Positions 1 through 7,485 of a stretch of 64,000 nucleotides of DNA are shown here, piece after piece; the first letter of the stretch is position 1, and every line of letters starts with the position of its first letter. The DNA is taken from NCBI RefSeq assembly GCF_000765825.2, contig NZ_JRPE02000001.1, positions 124,001 to 188,000 on the forward strand. The letters run 5' to 3'. The translations under genes were made by a program, and so were the position numbers. The notes beneath the pieces were generated by a model. That model ran no database searches. It saw nothing but the letters and a program-made list of their open reading frames with translations, and was not told where the DNA came from. Source of the stretch: Helicobacter magdeburgensis (GTDB taxonomy: Bacteria > Campylobacterota > Campylobacteria > Campylobacterales > Helicobacteraceae).

Positions 1-60
1 AAAAAAGAGATTAAAGATTTTTCAAAAGATTTTAAAATCTATGAACGACCAATTTTTTAG
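1..60 (+). CDS. glyA: Serine hydroxymethyltransferase, C-terminal end (partial)
   Basis: The first 60 bases are an open frame of 19 codons closed by TAG at 58-60. It ends in FKIYERPIF, which resembles the C-terminal tail of SHMT (a charged helix followed by a short F-x-(I/L)-Y segment). The assignment rests mainly on context: from memory, in Campylobacter jejuni and H. pylori glyA lies directly upstream of the DUF1882 gene that follows here. The piece is too short for a confident call by sequence alone. Confidence 0.55.
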   Translation, partial: KKEIKDFSKDFKIYERPIF

Positions 61-70
61 GGGGTAAATT

Positions 71-616
71 GTGACAGAAATGGATCTGAAACTGATAAAA
101 ATGGATACTTCCCATTATTATCAGCGTGTCAGCGGACTAGGTAAAAAGGTAAGTCATATGGGAAGAATTCTCTATGATAAATATGAGCGAGTGGATTCTA
201 TGCTGACTTCTATGCTGATTAACAAGCATTTTCGCAAAGAGATTACAATTGCTCATTCACTTTTGCTTGGCAAAGGCACGAAGGTTGAAAATATCGTCTT
301 TGACTACAATGGGCGGAATCCCGAGAGATTCTATCATCGTGCGCAGCTGCTTTTGCGTGAAGAGGGCTTTTTGAACTTTACTGCTTTTTCTACAAAGACC
401 CCGGGACATTTACATCTTTATGTGCATAAAGGACATACGGAGATTAACGAGGGTAAGCGACTTATTAAAACGCTTTCAATGAAGTTAGCCCAGCATTGCC
501 CAAAGGAATGGAGAGTATTTCCAAATGATGAAATGCCTCCACATTTTAATATTTTGTGCCTACCCTATGATGTCTATGCAAAAGAGCGTGGGGCATCTTG
601 GGCAAGACATATGTAA
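71..616 (+). CDS. DUF1882 domain protein
   Basis: A 181-aa soluble protein without a signal peptide or membrane segment. It resembles the Campylobacterota DUF1882 family, whose H. pylori member (HP0184, as I recall) has a solved structure but no known function. The middle and C-terminal part, with conserved aromatic, His and Pro residues (FNFTAF-type strand, [24 protein letters not shown]), is the family core. The start is GTG at 71, six bases after a GGGGG ribosome-binding site that overlaps the end of glyA; an in-frame ATG at 80 is the alternative. It sits between glyA and a SPOR protein, a conserved order in the phylum. Function unknown. Confidence 0.8.
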   Translation: MTEMDLKLIKMDTSHYYQRVSGLGKKVSHMGRILYDKYERVDSMLTSMLINKHFRKEITIAHSLLLGKGTKVENIVFDYNGRNPERFYHRAQLLLREEGFLNFTAFSTKTPGHLHLYVHKGHTEINEGKRLIKTLSMKLAQHCPKEWRVFPNDEMPPHFNILCLPYDVYAKERGASWARHM

Positions 617-645
617 GCAAAAAAACCCTAAACTAAGGAGAAAAA

Positions 646-1611
646 ATGGAAACAAAACGAGAATTAAATGATATTTTAATCAATGATGATGATTTGCAAC
701 AACAAAATCGCACCAAAAAGCTTATGATGATGGTGGGAGTAGCTATCATCATTTTATGTATTCTAATTGCGGTGATTTTTGTTATCACCCGTGGTGAAGA
801 GGATCTTAGTGAAAAAACCATAGCAGACAACAACGGCTTAACCTCAATGGGATCTACCCCTATCCAAGAGCCACAAAATGGTGGTTTTGTAAATGTGCCT
901 ATTGACAATAATACAGGTAGCGATGATAGGTTTCAACAGATTCTTGATGATATTCGCAACCGCAATGGCGATTCAAATAACCAAGTGGCACAAGACACAA
1001 CACAGCAGCCCACTGCTCCTAGCACTCCACCGCTCACAACACCTACACAAAACCAACCCAAACCTACGCAACAAACCACCCAGCCTAAGCCTACACAGCA
1101 AACAAATCAAAATCAACCTGTATTGCCAAACAACACAACATCAACCAAAAAACCAGAGCCGTCTAAACCAGCTCAAACAGCAAGTAACGCGAATTCTATA
1201 AATACAACTAAAAAGCCAGAGCCAGCCAAATCCGCTCCAGCACCTACTCAAACTCAAACACCAAAGCCACAGCCTACCCAAACAGCTACGCCTACAAATA
1301 GCGTTGCCAATGCTTTTGAAGGTGTCGCCACCTCCCCTGCTACCACTTCGCCTATGGATCGCTCAAAAAATGGGCAAGTCGCTACAAAAGGCTTTTATGT
1401 GCAAGTAGGCTCTTTTGCCAACAAACCAAGTGAAGAATTTTTAAAGAAAATAGGCAATTACAGCTACCGCGTATATGCAGGGACATCAAGCAATGGACAA
1501 CAAACGACAAAATATCTCATCGGTCCGTATAACTCACGCACAGAAGCGGCTAGAGATTTGCCAAATTTCAAAAGCCTTGTAGCTGATCCGGTGCATTTTG
1601 AAGTTAAATAA
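646..1611 (+). CDS. SPOR-domain membrane protein
   Basis: A 321-aa bitopic inner-membrane protein. About 25 charged cytoplasmic residues precede one transmembrane helix (about residues 26-48). A long low-complexity linker rich in Pro, Thr and Gln (about 100-240) follows, then a C-terminal SPOR domain (about 247-321) beginning FYVQVGSFA and ending in a LIGPYNSRTEA strand-helix pair. SPOR domains bind denuded glycan strands of septal peptidoglycan, so a role in cell division or wall remodelling is likely. A clear AAGGAG lies before the ATG. The linker length probably varies between strains. It follows the DUF1882 gene as in Campylobacter. Confidence 0.88.
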   Translation: METKRELNDILINDDDLQQQNRTKKLMMMVGVAIIILCILIAVIFVITRGEEDLSEKTIADNNGLTSMGSTPIQEPQNGGFVNVPIDNNTGSDDRFQQILDDIRNRNGDSNNQVAQDTTQQPTAPSTPPLTTPTQNQPKPTQQTTQPKPTQQTNQNQPVLPNNTTSTKKPEPSKPAQTASNANSINTTKKPEPAKSAPAPTQTQTPKPQPTQTATPTNSVANAFEGVATSPATTSPMDRSKNGQVATKGFYVQVGSFANKPSEEFLKKIGNYSYRVYAGTSSNGQQTTKYLIGPYNSRTEAARDLPNFKSLVADPVHFEVK

Positions 1612-1633
1612 CACAAATAATACTAAATAATTT

Positions 1634-2590
1634 ATGAGCCAAACGCCTAGCAAAACCTTTGGATTAGTCGGTGTGGGCGGCTTTGTCGCTCCTAGACATC
1701 TTCAAGCCATTAAGCAAAATAATGGCACACTTCTTTGTGCGATTGACAAACACGATTCTGTGGGAATCTTAGATAGCTATTTCCCACAGGCTGATTTTTT
1801 TACAGAATCCGAACGCTTTGAACGCCACCTTGACAAACTCAAACGCAATAGCACACCGCTTGATTATCTTAGTATCTGTTCTCCAAATCATCTGCACGAT
1901 ACGCATATCCGCCTTGCCCTGCGGAATGGTGCTTCAGCGATTTGCGAAAAGCCCCTCGTGCTTAATCCTTGGAATCTAGACGCACTCTTATCAGCCCAAA
2001 ATGAAACAAATAAACACATTTACAGCATTTTGCAACTCCGTTTGCACCCAAGCATTCTAGCCCTTAAAACACGCATAGAGCAATCAAACAAAGATTCTGT
2101 GTTTGATATTGATTTAAGCTATATTACCGCTAGGGGCAAGTGGTATTTTCACTCGTGGAAAGGGGAAGAGAGTAAGAGTGGTGGTGTTGCGACTAATGTT
2201 GGGGTGCATTTTTTTGATATGCTGATTTGGATTTTTGGCGATGTAGAGCAAAGCATCGTGCATTATCGCTCTCATTCAAGTGTAAGTGGAATCCTAATAT
2301 TAAAAAAGGCAAGGGTTAGGTGGTTTCTCTCCATTGATGAAAATCTTTTGCCCCAGCATATAAGAGAGCAAAATAAAAGAGTGTATCGCTCCTTATCTTT
2401 ACAAGGTGAAGAATTTGCCTTTAGCGATGGGTTTAATGATTTACACACACTAAGCTATACGAAGATTCTCAATAATGAAGGCTTTAGCTGTGAAGATTCA
2501 AGAAAGGCTATTGAGCTTACTTATCATATTAGAAATGCCACGCCCATTGGATTACAGGGCGATTATCATCCCTTAAACAAAAGGCTTTAA
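1634..2590 (+). CDS. wbpB: UDP-GlcNAcA 3-dehydrogenase (WbpB/WlbA type)
   Basis: A 318-aa Gfo/Idh/MocA-family oxidoreductase. It has an N-terminal Rossmann fold with GVGG at residues 13-16, the family E-K-P motif (E105-K106-P107, the Lys being catalytic), and the segment GGVATNVGVHFFDML typical of WlbA/WbpB. These enzymes oxidise C3 of UDP-N-acetylglucosaminuronic acid with tightly bound NAD, recycled by 2-oxoglutarate in the Pseudomonas and Bordetella enzymes. It is the first gene of a wbpB-wbpD-wbpA cluster, and its stop abuts the start of wbpD. The assignment to this sub-branch is supported by those neighbours. Confidence 0.85.
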   Translation: MSQTPSKTFGLVGVGGFVAPRHLQAIKQNNGTLLCAIDKHDSVGILDSYFPQADFFTESERFERHLDKLKRNSTPLDYLSICSPNHLHDTHIRLALRNGASAICEKPLVLNPWNLDALLSAQNETNKHIYSILQLRLHPSILALKTRIEQSNKDSVFDIDLSYITARGKWYFHSWKGEESKSGGVATNVGVHFFDMLIWIFGDVEQSIVHYRSHSSVSGILILKKARVRWFLSIDENLLPQHIREQNKRVYRSLSLQGEEFAFSDGFNDLHTLSYTKILNNEGFSCEDSRKAIELTYHIRNATPIGLQGDYHPLNKRL

Positions 2591-3160
2591 ATGGCGGTTT
2601 TTATCCACGAAAGTAGCATTATTGATGAAAATGTGTTCATCGGTGAGGGCAGTAAGATTTGGCATTTTTGCCATATTCTAAGTGGGAGCATTATAGGTAA
2701 AAACTGCTCTTTAGGGCAAAATTGTATGGTAGGCAAAAATGTCATCATTGGCGACAATCTCAAAGCACAAAATAATATCAGCATATATGAGGGGGTAAAA
2801 ATCTGTGATGATGTGTTCTTGGGACCCAGTGTAGTTTTTACAAATGTCATTAATCCCAGAGCTTTTATCTCACGCAAAGATGGCTTCCGCCCTACCCTTA
2901 TCAAAAACGGGGCTTCCATCGGGGCTAATGCGACAATCATCTGCGGTGTGGAAATTGGCGAGTATGCACTCATTGGTGCAGGAAGTGTGGTAACAAAAAA
3001 TGTGCCGGACTTTGCCTTGTGCGTGGGGAATCCTGCAAGGCAAATCGCTTGGGTAGATAAGGCAGGAAATAGGCTTACATTTAATAAAGACAATCTAGCC
3101 TATGATAGTTATGATAACACCGCTTATCGCCTTGATGACAATAGAATCTTAAAGGTATGA
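2591..3160 (+). CDS. wbpD: UDP-GlcNAc3NA N-acetyltransferase (WbpD/WlbB type)
   Basis: A 189-aa left-handed parallel beta-helix acyltransferase. Hexapeptide repeats (I/V-G-x-x-x-x) run from about residue 10 to 140, for example VFIGEGSKIW, IIGKNCSLGQNC and VEIGEYALIGAGS, followed by the VPDFALCVGNPAR signature of sugar acetyltransferases. In the WbpD/WlbB pathway it acetylates the 3-amino group of the UDP-sugar, giving UDP-GlcNAc(3NAc)A, with acetyl-CoA as donor. ATG directly follows the TAA of wbpB, so the two are translationally coupled. The aminotransferase WbpE that acts between WbpB and WbpD is not in this window. Confidence 0.85.
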   Translation: MAVFIHESSIIDENVFIGEGSKIWHFCHILSGSIIGKNCSLGQNCMVGKNVIIGDNLKAQNNISIYEGVKICDDVFLGPSVVFTNVINPRAFISRKDGFRPTLIKNGASIGANATIICGVEIGEYALIGAGSVVTKNVPDFALCVGNPARQIAWVDKAGNRLTFNKDNLAYDSYDNTAYRLDDNRILKV

Positions 3161-3161
3161 A

Positions 3162-4418
3162 ATGCCTTTCCCCACGCTTCAAAATGCACATATCGCTATC
3201 ATCGGCTTAGGCTATGTTGGTTTGCCCTTGTCTGTGGCTTTTAGCAAAATCTACCCCACCATTGGCTTTGATATAAATCCACAGCGTATTGATGAGCTAA
3301 AATCTAGCTTTGATAGCACACAGCAAGTAAGCAAACAAGAGCTACAAAACTCCCCAAATCTTAGCTTCACGCATAATCTCTCGCACATCGCACACGCAAA
3401 TATTTACATCATCTGTGTGCCTACACCTATTACAGAAAATAAAACGCCAGATCTCTCCGCCCTGATTCACGCAAGTAAGCTTGTAGGCAAGGTTTTACAA
3501 AAAGGTAATATTGTCATTTATGAATCTACCACCTACCCCACCTGCACGGAAAATGAATGCAAAAACGCCTTAGAAAAAAGCTCAAATCTCACTTTCAACA
3601 CTGACTTTTACCTTGGCTACTCGCCTGAACGCATTAACCCAAGCGATAGCTCCCACACACTCACGCAGATTCAAAAAATCACTTCCGGTAGCACAAAACA
3701 AGTAGCACACTTTATTGATAGCCTATATAGCTCAATCATCACAGCCGGGACTTTTTGCGTCTCATCAATCAAAACCGCCGAAATGACAAAAATCATAGAA
3801 AACGCTCAACGCGATTTAAACATCGCCTTTATCAATGAAATGTATATGATTTGCGATGCCCTGCAGATTGACGCCCTAGAAGTGCTTGAAGCGGCAAAGA
3901 CAAAGTGGAATTTTCTGCCTTTCACACCCGGGCTTGTTGGGGGGCATTGCATAAGCGTAGATCCCTATTATCTCACGCATAAGCTTCATAGTATCGGCTA
4001 TCACCCGCAAGTGATTAGCTCTGGGCGGCTCATTAATGACAATATGCCACATTTTATCGCACAGAAAATCATCAAACTACTTATTCAAAATGGCATTGAG
4101 ATTCTAAACGCAAAAGTTTTAATCCTTGGCATCACTTTCAAGCAAAACTGCCCTGATATACGAAATTCCAAAGTCCCCATTGTGAAAAAGGAGCTAGAAT
4201 CTTTTGGGCTAAAAGTAGATGTGTATGACCCTGTGGCAAATAAGCAAGAAGTGCTAAGGCAGTATCAAATCTCACTTTTAGATGAGCTGCCCTTAGCCTA
4301 TTTTGACTGCATTTTTCTAGCCGTAGCTCATAATAAGCTCCTTTGCCTTAATCACAAAAAGCTAGGCAAAGCAAAATCTATCTATTACACGCTCACAGCC
4401 CATAAGCTAGATTCATAA
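3162..4418 (+). CDS. wbpA: UDP-N-acetylglucosamine 6-dehydrogenase (WbpA/TviB type)
   Basis: A 418-aa UDP-sugar dehydrogenase, normal length. The N-terminal NAD-binding motif is IGLGYVGLPLS (about residues 13-23). The catalytic Cys263 lies in GGHCISVDPYYL. The C-terminal domain carries the LGITFKQNCPDIRNSK motif of the WbpA/WecC/TviB group. It oxidises C6 of UDP-GlcNAc in two steps to UDP-GlcNAcA, the first step of the pathway continued by the two genes upstream. It starts one base after wbpD. Its last 26 bases overlap the 3' end of the convergent comEC gene. The product probably feeds a glycan such as LPS, capsule or protein N-glycan. Confidence 0.9.
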   Translation: MPFPTLQNAHIAIIGLGYVGLPLSVAFSKIYPTIGFDINPQRIDELKSSFDSTQQVSKQELQNSPNLSFTHNLSHIAHANIYIICVPTPITENKTPDLSALIHASKLVGKVLQKGNIVIYESTTYPTCTENECKNALEKSSNLTFNTDFYLGYSPERINPSDSSHTLTQIQKITSGSTKQVAHFIDSLYSSIITAGTFCVSSIKTAEMTKIIENAQRDLNIAFINEMYMICDALQIDALEVLEAAKTKWNFLPFTPGLVGGHCISVDPYYLTHKLHSIGYHPQVISSGRLINDNMPHFIAQKIIKLLIQNGIEILNAKVLILGITFKQNCPDIRNSKVPIVKKELESFGLKVDVYDPVANKQEVLRQYQISLLDELPLAYFDCIFLAVAHNKLLCLNHKKLGKAKSIYYTLTAHKLDS

Positions 4419-5721
4419 ACCGCATACATAAAAAGCTAAAAAAGCCTAGCCCCACGCAGTGCAAGGCAATATAGGCTATTCTAAAACGCATAGCCAAAAC
4501 ACATAAAAGCAAAAATAGACATAAAAGCCAAATCGGTGTAAAAAACTCAATAGAATCTAGCCTTAAACCCATAGCCCATTGCAAAACCCCATCATACAGC
4601 CAACCAAAGCCCAAAATATGAGCCACAAGCATACAAGGGAAAAACACCACAAAAAGCAAACTTAAAGGAATACTAAGCATATTTAAAGGTGTGAAATAAG
4701 GAAAAAACCAATGCACCAAAACAAGCATATCTAAAAAAATCAGCGTATTAAACCATAAAGGCAGTAGCACAAACTTCCCCATAACACCCCGCCATTTTTG
4801 AATCTTGCTAAACTTCGCAAAGAGATAGATAAAAAACACTCCGCTAACAGATAGCCCAAAACCCACAGAAAAAATTAATCTCGGGAATAAAGCCAAACAC
4901 AAAGCTACCACTACAAAAAGTAGCCTAAAGCTTAGCAAATTTATCCCGCTAAAAATAGCTACAAATCCGCACACACTCATCACATACGCTCTTAAAAAAG
5001 AAGGTGTAAAATCAAGCACAAGCAAATATAAAAATAGCACCGCACACAGCAAGATTCCAATATCAAAATATTTGTTGCGATAGCTTATAAATCTATGGAA
5101 TCTCCCATACACAAAGCCCAAAAGCCCTCCAAGCACAAGGCTTAAGATTCCCAAGTGAAAGCCACTAATGGCAATGAGATGAGCTATGCCTAATTTATTA
5201 CTTAAATCTCGCCAAGTATGGGGCAAAAAGTCCGCTAAAAAGAGCGTTTTATACAGCGAAGCAATAAGCGGCTCATTATGTTGAGATTCTATATACGCCC
5301 TAAGACTCTGCCTATAATCCAAATCCGCTAAAAGCGAAATGCGATAAGAGATAAAAAAACAGCTTTTTAGATACTCCACAAAGCCACATTCTAGCCTTTT
5401 GCCATAGATTCTCACAAATCTATGCGCTAAGTCTTTTATATCTTCTTTGCTTGTTGTGTAGAAAATCTCGCCCCTATCGCTCTTTAGCTTTAAAACTTGA
5501 TAGCTTGAATTATTTTTGTGCTTTGTGTATTGAGCGATGACTTGAGCGTAAATCTCTTGGGTATCTTGCGGGGCGATATAGGCACGATATGCGTTATATT
5601 CTAAAAGCATATTACCCATAAAAAGAGCTAGACACAACCCCACAAATGCCAAAATCTCCCTTTTTGTGTGTAAAATCTCCACTGCTAAGGGAGAATGTGT
5701 AGAGTGAGTTTTGCTATTCAC
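4393..5721 (-). CDS. comEC: ComEC/Rec2-family DNA-uptake channel protein
   Basis: A 442-aa polytopic membrane protein with the ComEC competence signature HLIAISGFHLGIL near residue 183 and about eight to ten hydrophobic helices. It would carry single-stranded DNA across the inner membrane during natural transformation. It is short compared with ComEC of Bacillus or Neisseria because it lacks a C-terminal metallo-beta-lactamase domain, which is usual in Helicobacter and Campylobacter. The start is GTG at 5721, three bases after the dnaB stop, without a strong Shine-Dalgarno sequence, so it is probably translationally coupled to dnaB. Its 3' end overlaps convergent wbpA by 26 bases. Confidence 0.88.
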   Translation of the reverse strand: MNSKTHSTHSPLAVEILHTKREILAFVGLCLALFMGNMLLEYNAYRAYIAPQDTQEIYAQVIAQYTKHKNNSSYQVLKLKSDRGEIFYTTSKEDIKDLAHRFVRIYGKRLECGFVEYLKSCFFISYRISLLADLDYRQSLRAYIESQHNEPLIASLYKTLFLADFLPHTWRDLSNKLGIAHLIAISGFHLGILSLVLGGLLGFVYGRFHRFISYRNKYFDIGILLCAVLFLYLLVLDFTPSFLRAYVMSVCGFVAIFSGINLLSFRLLFVVVALCLALFPRLIFSVGFGLSVSGVFFIYLFAKFSKIQKWRGVMGKFVLLPLWFNTLIFLDMLVLVHWFFPYFTPLNMLSIPLSLLFVVFFPCMLVAHILGFGWLYDGVLQWAMGLRLDSIEFFTPIWLLCLFLLLCVLAMRFRIAYIALHCVGLGFFSFLCMRFMNLAYGL

Positions 5722-5724
5722 TTG

Positions 5725-7206
5725 TTAAAAGACATTGGGCATATCAAAGTTAGAATCTGTTGGGCTTTGGGGTGGTGTGCTTCGCTCCATATTCTGCAAA
5801 AAATCCGCACCATCAATACGCGTTTGCGTCATCTCGTGGCTGTATTCTTCAGGCTTATCCTCAAAACGCGTAAATTTTTTATTAAACTGAATCTCCACAT
5901 TGCCTATCTCACCATTGCGGTTTTTAGCGATAATAATCTCTGCTGGTTCAATCTCACGCTCAGTATGCTCGGGCTTAAAGTCCTTTTCCTTACCCTCTTT
6001 TTTAAGCCTTGCATATCGCTCCTTATCCGCTCGTCTTGCATACACATCATCGCGATAAAGAAACAAAATCACATCAGCATCTTGCTCTATAGCTCCAGAA
6101 TCTCGCAAATCTGACAAAATAGGACGCTTATCATCGCGAGATTCCACAAGGCGATTAAGTTGAGATAGGGCGATGATTGGCATTGAAAGCTCCCTTGCTA
6201 ACATCTTAAGTCCGCGTGAGATTTCAGAGACTTCCACTTGTTTGCCTATCTCCCCCTTACCACCATTCATCAGCTGTAAATAATCAATAATCGCCACACT
6301 TATTTGCGGATTCTGCTTTTTGAGCCTACGCAGTCGCCCTTTGAGTTGAGCGATACTAAGCGAAGAGGCATCTACAATCTGCAAAGGCTGATTTGCTAGT
6401 TTATCCACCACACCACTTAGCTCACTTATCTCATTCTCAGTAAGATTTGCTATGCGGAGATTCTGCAAGGGGATTGATGCCTTTGCACTTAGCATTCTCA
6501 TACCTAACTGCAAATAAGGCATTTCAAGGCTAAAAATCACTACACCCTTATTGTTATCTAAAAAATGTTGAGCGAGATTTAACACAAAAGTCGTCTTCCC
6601 CATAGACGGACGCGCACCTATGATGATTAAATCCCCTTCATTAAAACCTGTTGTAAAGCGATTTAGCTTTTTAAAGCCTGTGTCAAGTCCGGTTAGCTCA
6701 AGATTCCCACGATTTTTAAGCTCTATGATATGATCCATTACATCTCTCGCCACCTGCCCTGCGTCATACACATCATCATTTGATTTTCCCAAGCTCATAT
6801 CGCTAAGTTTCCTACTCACTTCATCAACAATCTCTTCCACACTTTGATTATTATCAAGTGATTTTTCACGCAAAAGATTAGCCAAAGAGTGCATTTCACG
6901 CTTGATACTTGCCTCTTTAATCTCATCAATATAGGCTTCAATATTCGCAATAGGATTAATAGCTTGAATCTCAAGCAGCTCTTCTTGCGTGATTTTCTTA
7001 TTTGCAGGTTTCTTAGCTAGGATAAACTCACTATCAATAGGCAGATTCTCTTTATTCAAAATCTCACACATTGCAAAAATATCCCTATGCACCGGATATA
7101 AAAAGTCCTTAGCACTCAACTCTGCAGCAATCTCTTCAAACTTTTCAGGCGAGAAAAAAATAGATGAAAGCACGATTTTTTCAATCATAATAATTGTTTC
7201 TTGCAT
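5725..7206 (-). CDS. dnaB: Replicative DNA helicase DnaB
   Basis: A 493-aa hexameric 5'-3' helicase of the replication fork. The N-terminal helical domain is followed by a RecA-like ATPase with Walker A GARPSMGKTT (about residues 195-204), a Walker B-type segment ending IDYLQLMNG, and the arginine-rich DSGAIEQDADVILFLYRDD region. ATG at 7206 is preferred over TTG at 7212 because AAGGA lies six bases before it. The N-terminus is slightly shorter than in E. coli, as in H. pylori. The small-peptide locus at 7246-7462 lies directly upstream on the same strand, so its RNA ends close to the dnaB start region. Confidence 0.96.
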   Translation of the reverse strand: MQETIIMIEKIVLSSIFFSPEKFEEIAAELSAKDFLYPVHRDIFAMCEILNKENLPIDSEFILAKKPANKKITQEELLEIQAINPIANIEAYIDEIKEASIKREMHSLANLLREKSLDNNQSVEEIVDEVSRKLSDMSLGKSNDDVYDAGQVARDVMDHIIELKNRGNLELTGLDTGFKKLNRFTTGFNEGDLIIIGARPSMGKTTFVLNLAQHFLDNNKGVVIFSLEMPYLQLGMRMLSAKASIPLQNLRIANLTENEISELSGVVDKLANQPLQIVDASSLSIAQLKGRLRRLKKQNPQISVAIIDYLQLMNGGKGEIGKQVEVSEISRGLKMLARELSMPIIALSQLNRLVESRDDKRPILSDLRDSGAIEQDADVILFLYRDDVYARRADKERYARLKKEGKEKDFKPEHTEREIEPAEIIIAKNRNGEIGNVEIQFNKKFTRFEDKPEEYSHEMTQTRIDGADFLQNMERSTPPQSPTDSNFDMPNVF

Positions 7207-7250
7207 ACACAATCCTTGATATTATTTATAGAATCTTTAGATAAACCAAG

Positions 7251-7265
7251 CTCAAGTAGGGGGCG
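7251..7265 (-). promoter_or_regulatory. 3' segment complementary to the toxin-mRNA leader
   Basis: On the minus strand this segment reads CGCCCCC, two bases, then CTTGAG. It can pair with CTCAAGGGGCG in the leader of the small-peptide RNA (7431-7441), giving about 11 pairs interrupted by a bulge. It lies about 50 nt after the peptide stop codon. By analogy with H. pylori AapA1 mRNA, such 5'-3' pairing would hold the full-length transcript closed. By-eye inference. Confidence 0.35.
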
Positions 7266-7276
7266 TGTAAGATTCA

Positions 7277-7301
7277 CAGATACACCTTGAGAATGTATCT
7301 G
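7277..7301 (-). terminator. Hairpin after the small-peptide gene
   Basis: Perfect 8-bp inverted repeat CAGATACA/TGTATCTG with a 9-nt loop, 13 bases after the stop codon of the small peptide. Read on the minus strand it lacks a U-tract, so it may be a 3' structure of the toxin mRNA rather than a strict terminator. On the plus strand it is followed by CTTTTAATT. Confidence 0.4.
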
Positions 7302-7313
7302 CTTTTAATTATC

Positions 7314-7385
7314 TTAGTGGCACTTGACTACTATAATGCATAGTAGTATAATGGCGACTAAGATTTTTGTGCAAATCTTACACAT
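7314..7385 (-). CDS. Small hydrophobic peptide, candidate type I toxin (23 aa)
   Basis: Too short for routine gene calling. The peptide is MCKICTKILVAIILLCIIVVKCH: a 13-residue hydrophobic stretch (residues 8-20) flanked by Lys3, Lys7 and Lys21, with Cys at 2, 5, 16 and 22. AAGGAGG at 7391-7397 with a five-base spacer gives it one of the best ribosome-binding sites in the window. TATAAT lies 65-70 nt upstream of the start codon. The Shine-Dalgarno sequence sits in an inverted repeat that can hide it, and a consensus promoter fires in the opposite direction from inside the gene. These are the hallmarks of a type I toxin such as AapA of H. pylori, though the peptide itself is not AapA-like. Membrane disruption is the expected mode of action. 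I do not recognise a named family. Confidence 0.75.
   Translation of the reverse strand: MCKICTKILVAIILLCIIVVKCH
7324..7352 (+). promoter_or_regulatory. Promoter for antisense RNA inside the small-peptide gene
   Basis: TTGACT at 7324-7329, exactly 17 bp, then TATAAT at 7347-7352, reading opposite to the peptide gene. A second TATAAT lies at 7332-7337. The predicted start is about 7359. A near-consensus -35/-10 pair is rare in this genome, where most promoters show only a -10, so chance is unlikely. Confidence 0.65.
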
Positions 7386-7386
7386 C

Positions 7387-7415
7387 GCAACCTCCTTTAT
7401 AAAGAAGTAGGTTGC
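7387..7415 (-). promoter_or_regulatory. Shine-Dalgarno-sequestering inverted repeat
   Basis: An 11-nt inverted repeat with one mismatch (7387-7397 with 7405-7415, 7-nt loop) contains the complete AAGGAGG of the small peptide. Folded, it would hide the ribosome-binding site. Its upstream arm shares 7410-7415 with the leader hairpin 7410-7447, so the two foldings exclude each other. Confidence 0.6.
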
Positions 7416-7447
7416 TACTCAGGGGGAAGCCGCCCCTTGAGGCAACC
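7410..7447 (-). promoter_or_regulatory. 5'-leader hairpin of the small-peptide mRNA
   Basis: GGTTGC (minus strand, at 7447-7442) pairs with GCAACC (7415-7410), and the inner arms CTCA-AGGGG and CCCC-TGAG add about eight pairs with one bulge and a GC-rich loop. The predicted transcript begins at about 7449, so this hairpin forms first during transcription. It would keep GCAACC away from the Shine-Dalgarno sequence. Confidence 0.55.
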
Positions 7448-7456
7448 CCTAAAAGC

Positions 7457-7462
7457 ATTATA
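7457..7462 (-). promoter_or_regulatory. -10 box of the small-peptide gene
   Basis: Minus-strand TATAAT, preceded by an A/T-rich stretch (TTTTTATTTAAAAG) as usual for Helicobacter sigma-80 promoters. The predicted start is at about 7449, immediately before the leader hairpin. It lies in the 24 bases after the stop of the sensor kinase gene. Confidence 0.65.
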
Positions 7463-7485
7463 TCCACTTTTAAATAAAAAGTTTT

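Larger units (their letters stand above)
7359..7447 (+). ncRNA. Candidate antisense antitoxin RNA (IsoA-like)
   Basis: Predicted RNA of about 85-90 nt from the promoter at 7324-7352. It begins with a perfect 8-bp hairpin (7359-7366 with 7373-7380, loop TTGTGC) and ends with the long hairpin 7410-7447. It is complementary to the peptide start codon, the Shine-Dalgarno sequence and the whole leader of the toxin mRNA. This matches the layout of H. pylori IsoA RNAs, which are transcribed from inside the toxin gene and block its translation. There is no clear U-tract at the 3' end, so the end point is a guess. No expression evidence. Confidence 0.55.

Noticed and set aside
7338-7412. 24-codon plus-strand frame (MHSSIMATKIF...) opposite the small peptide
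   Set aside because: No ribosome-binding site, and its start lies within the antisense promoter. It is the shadow of the minus-strand peptide gene, although its MATK start resembles AapA by chance.
7277-7447. tRNA or other structured household RNA in the dnaB upstream region
   Set aside because: Hairpins do not form a cloverleaf and lack a TTCRA loop and CCA end. The toxin-antitoxin layout explains them better.
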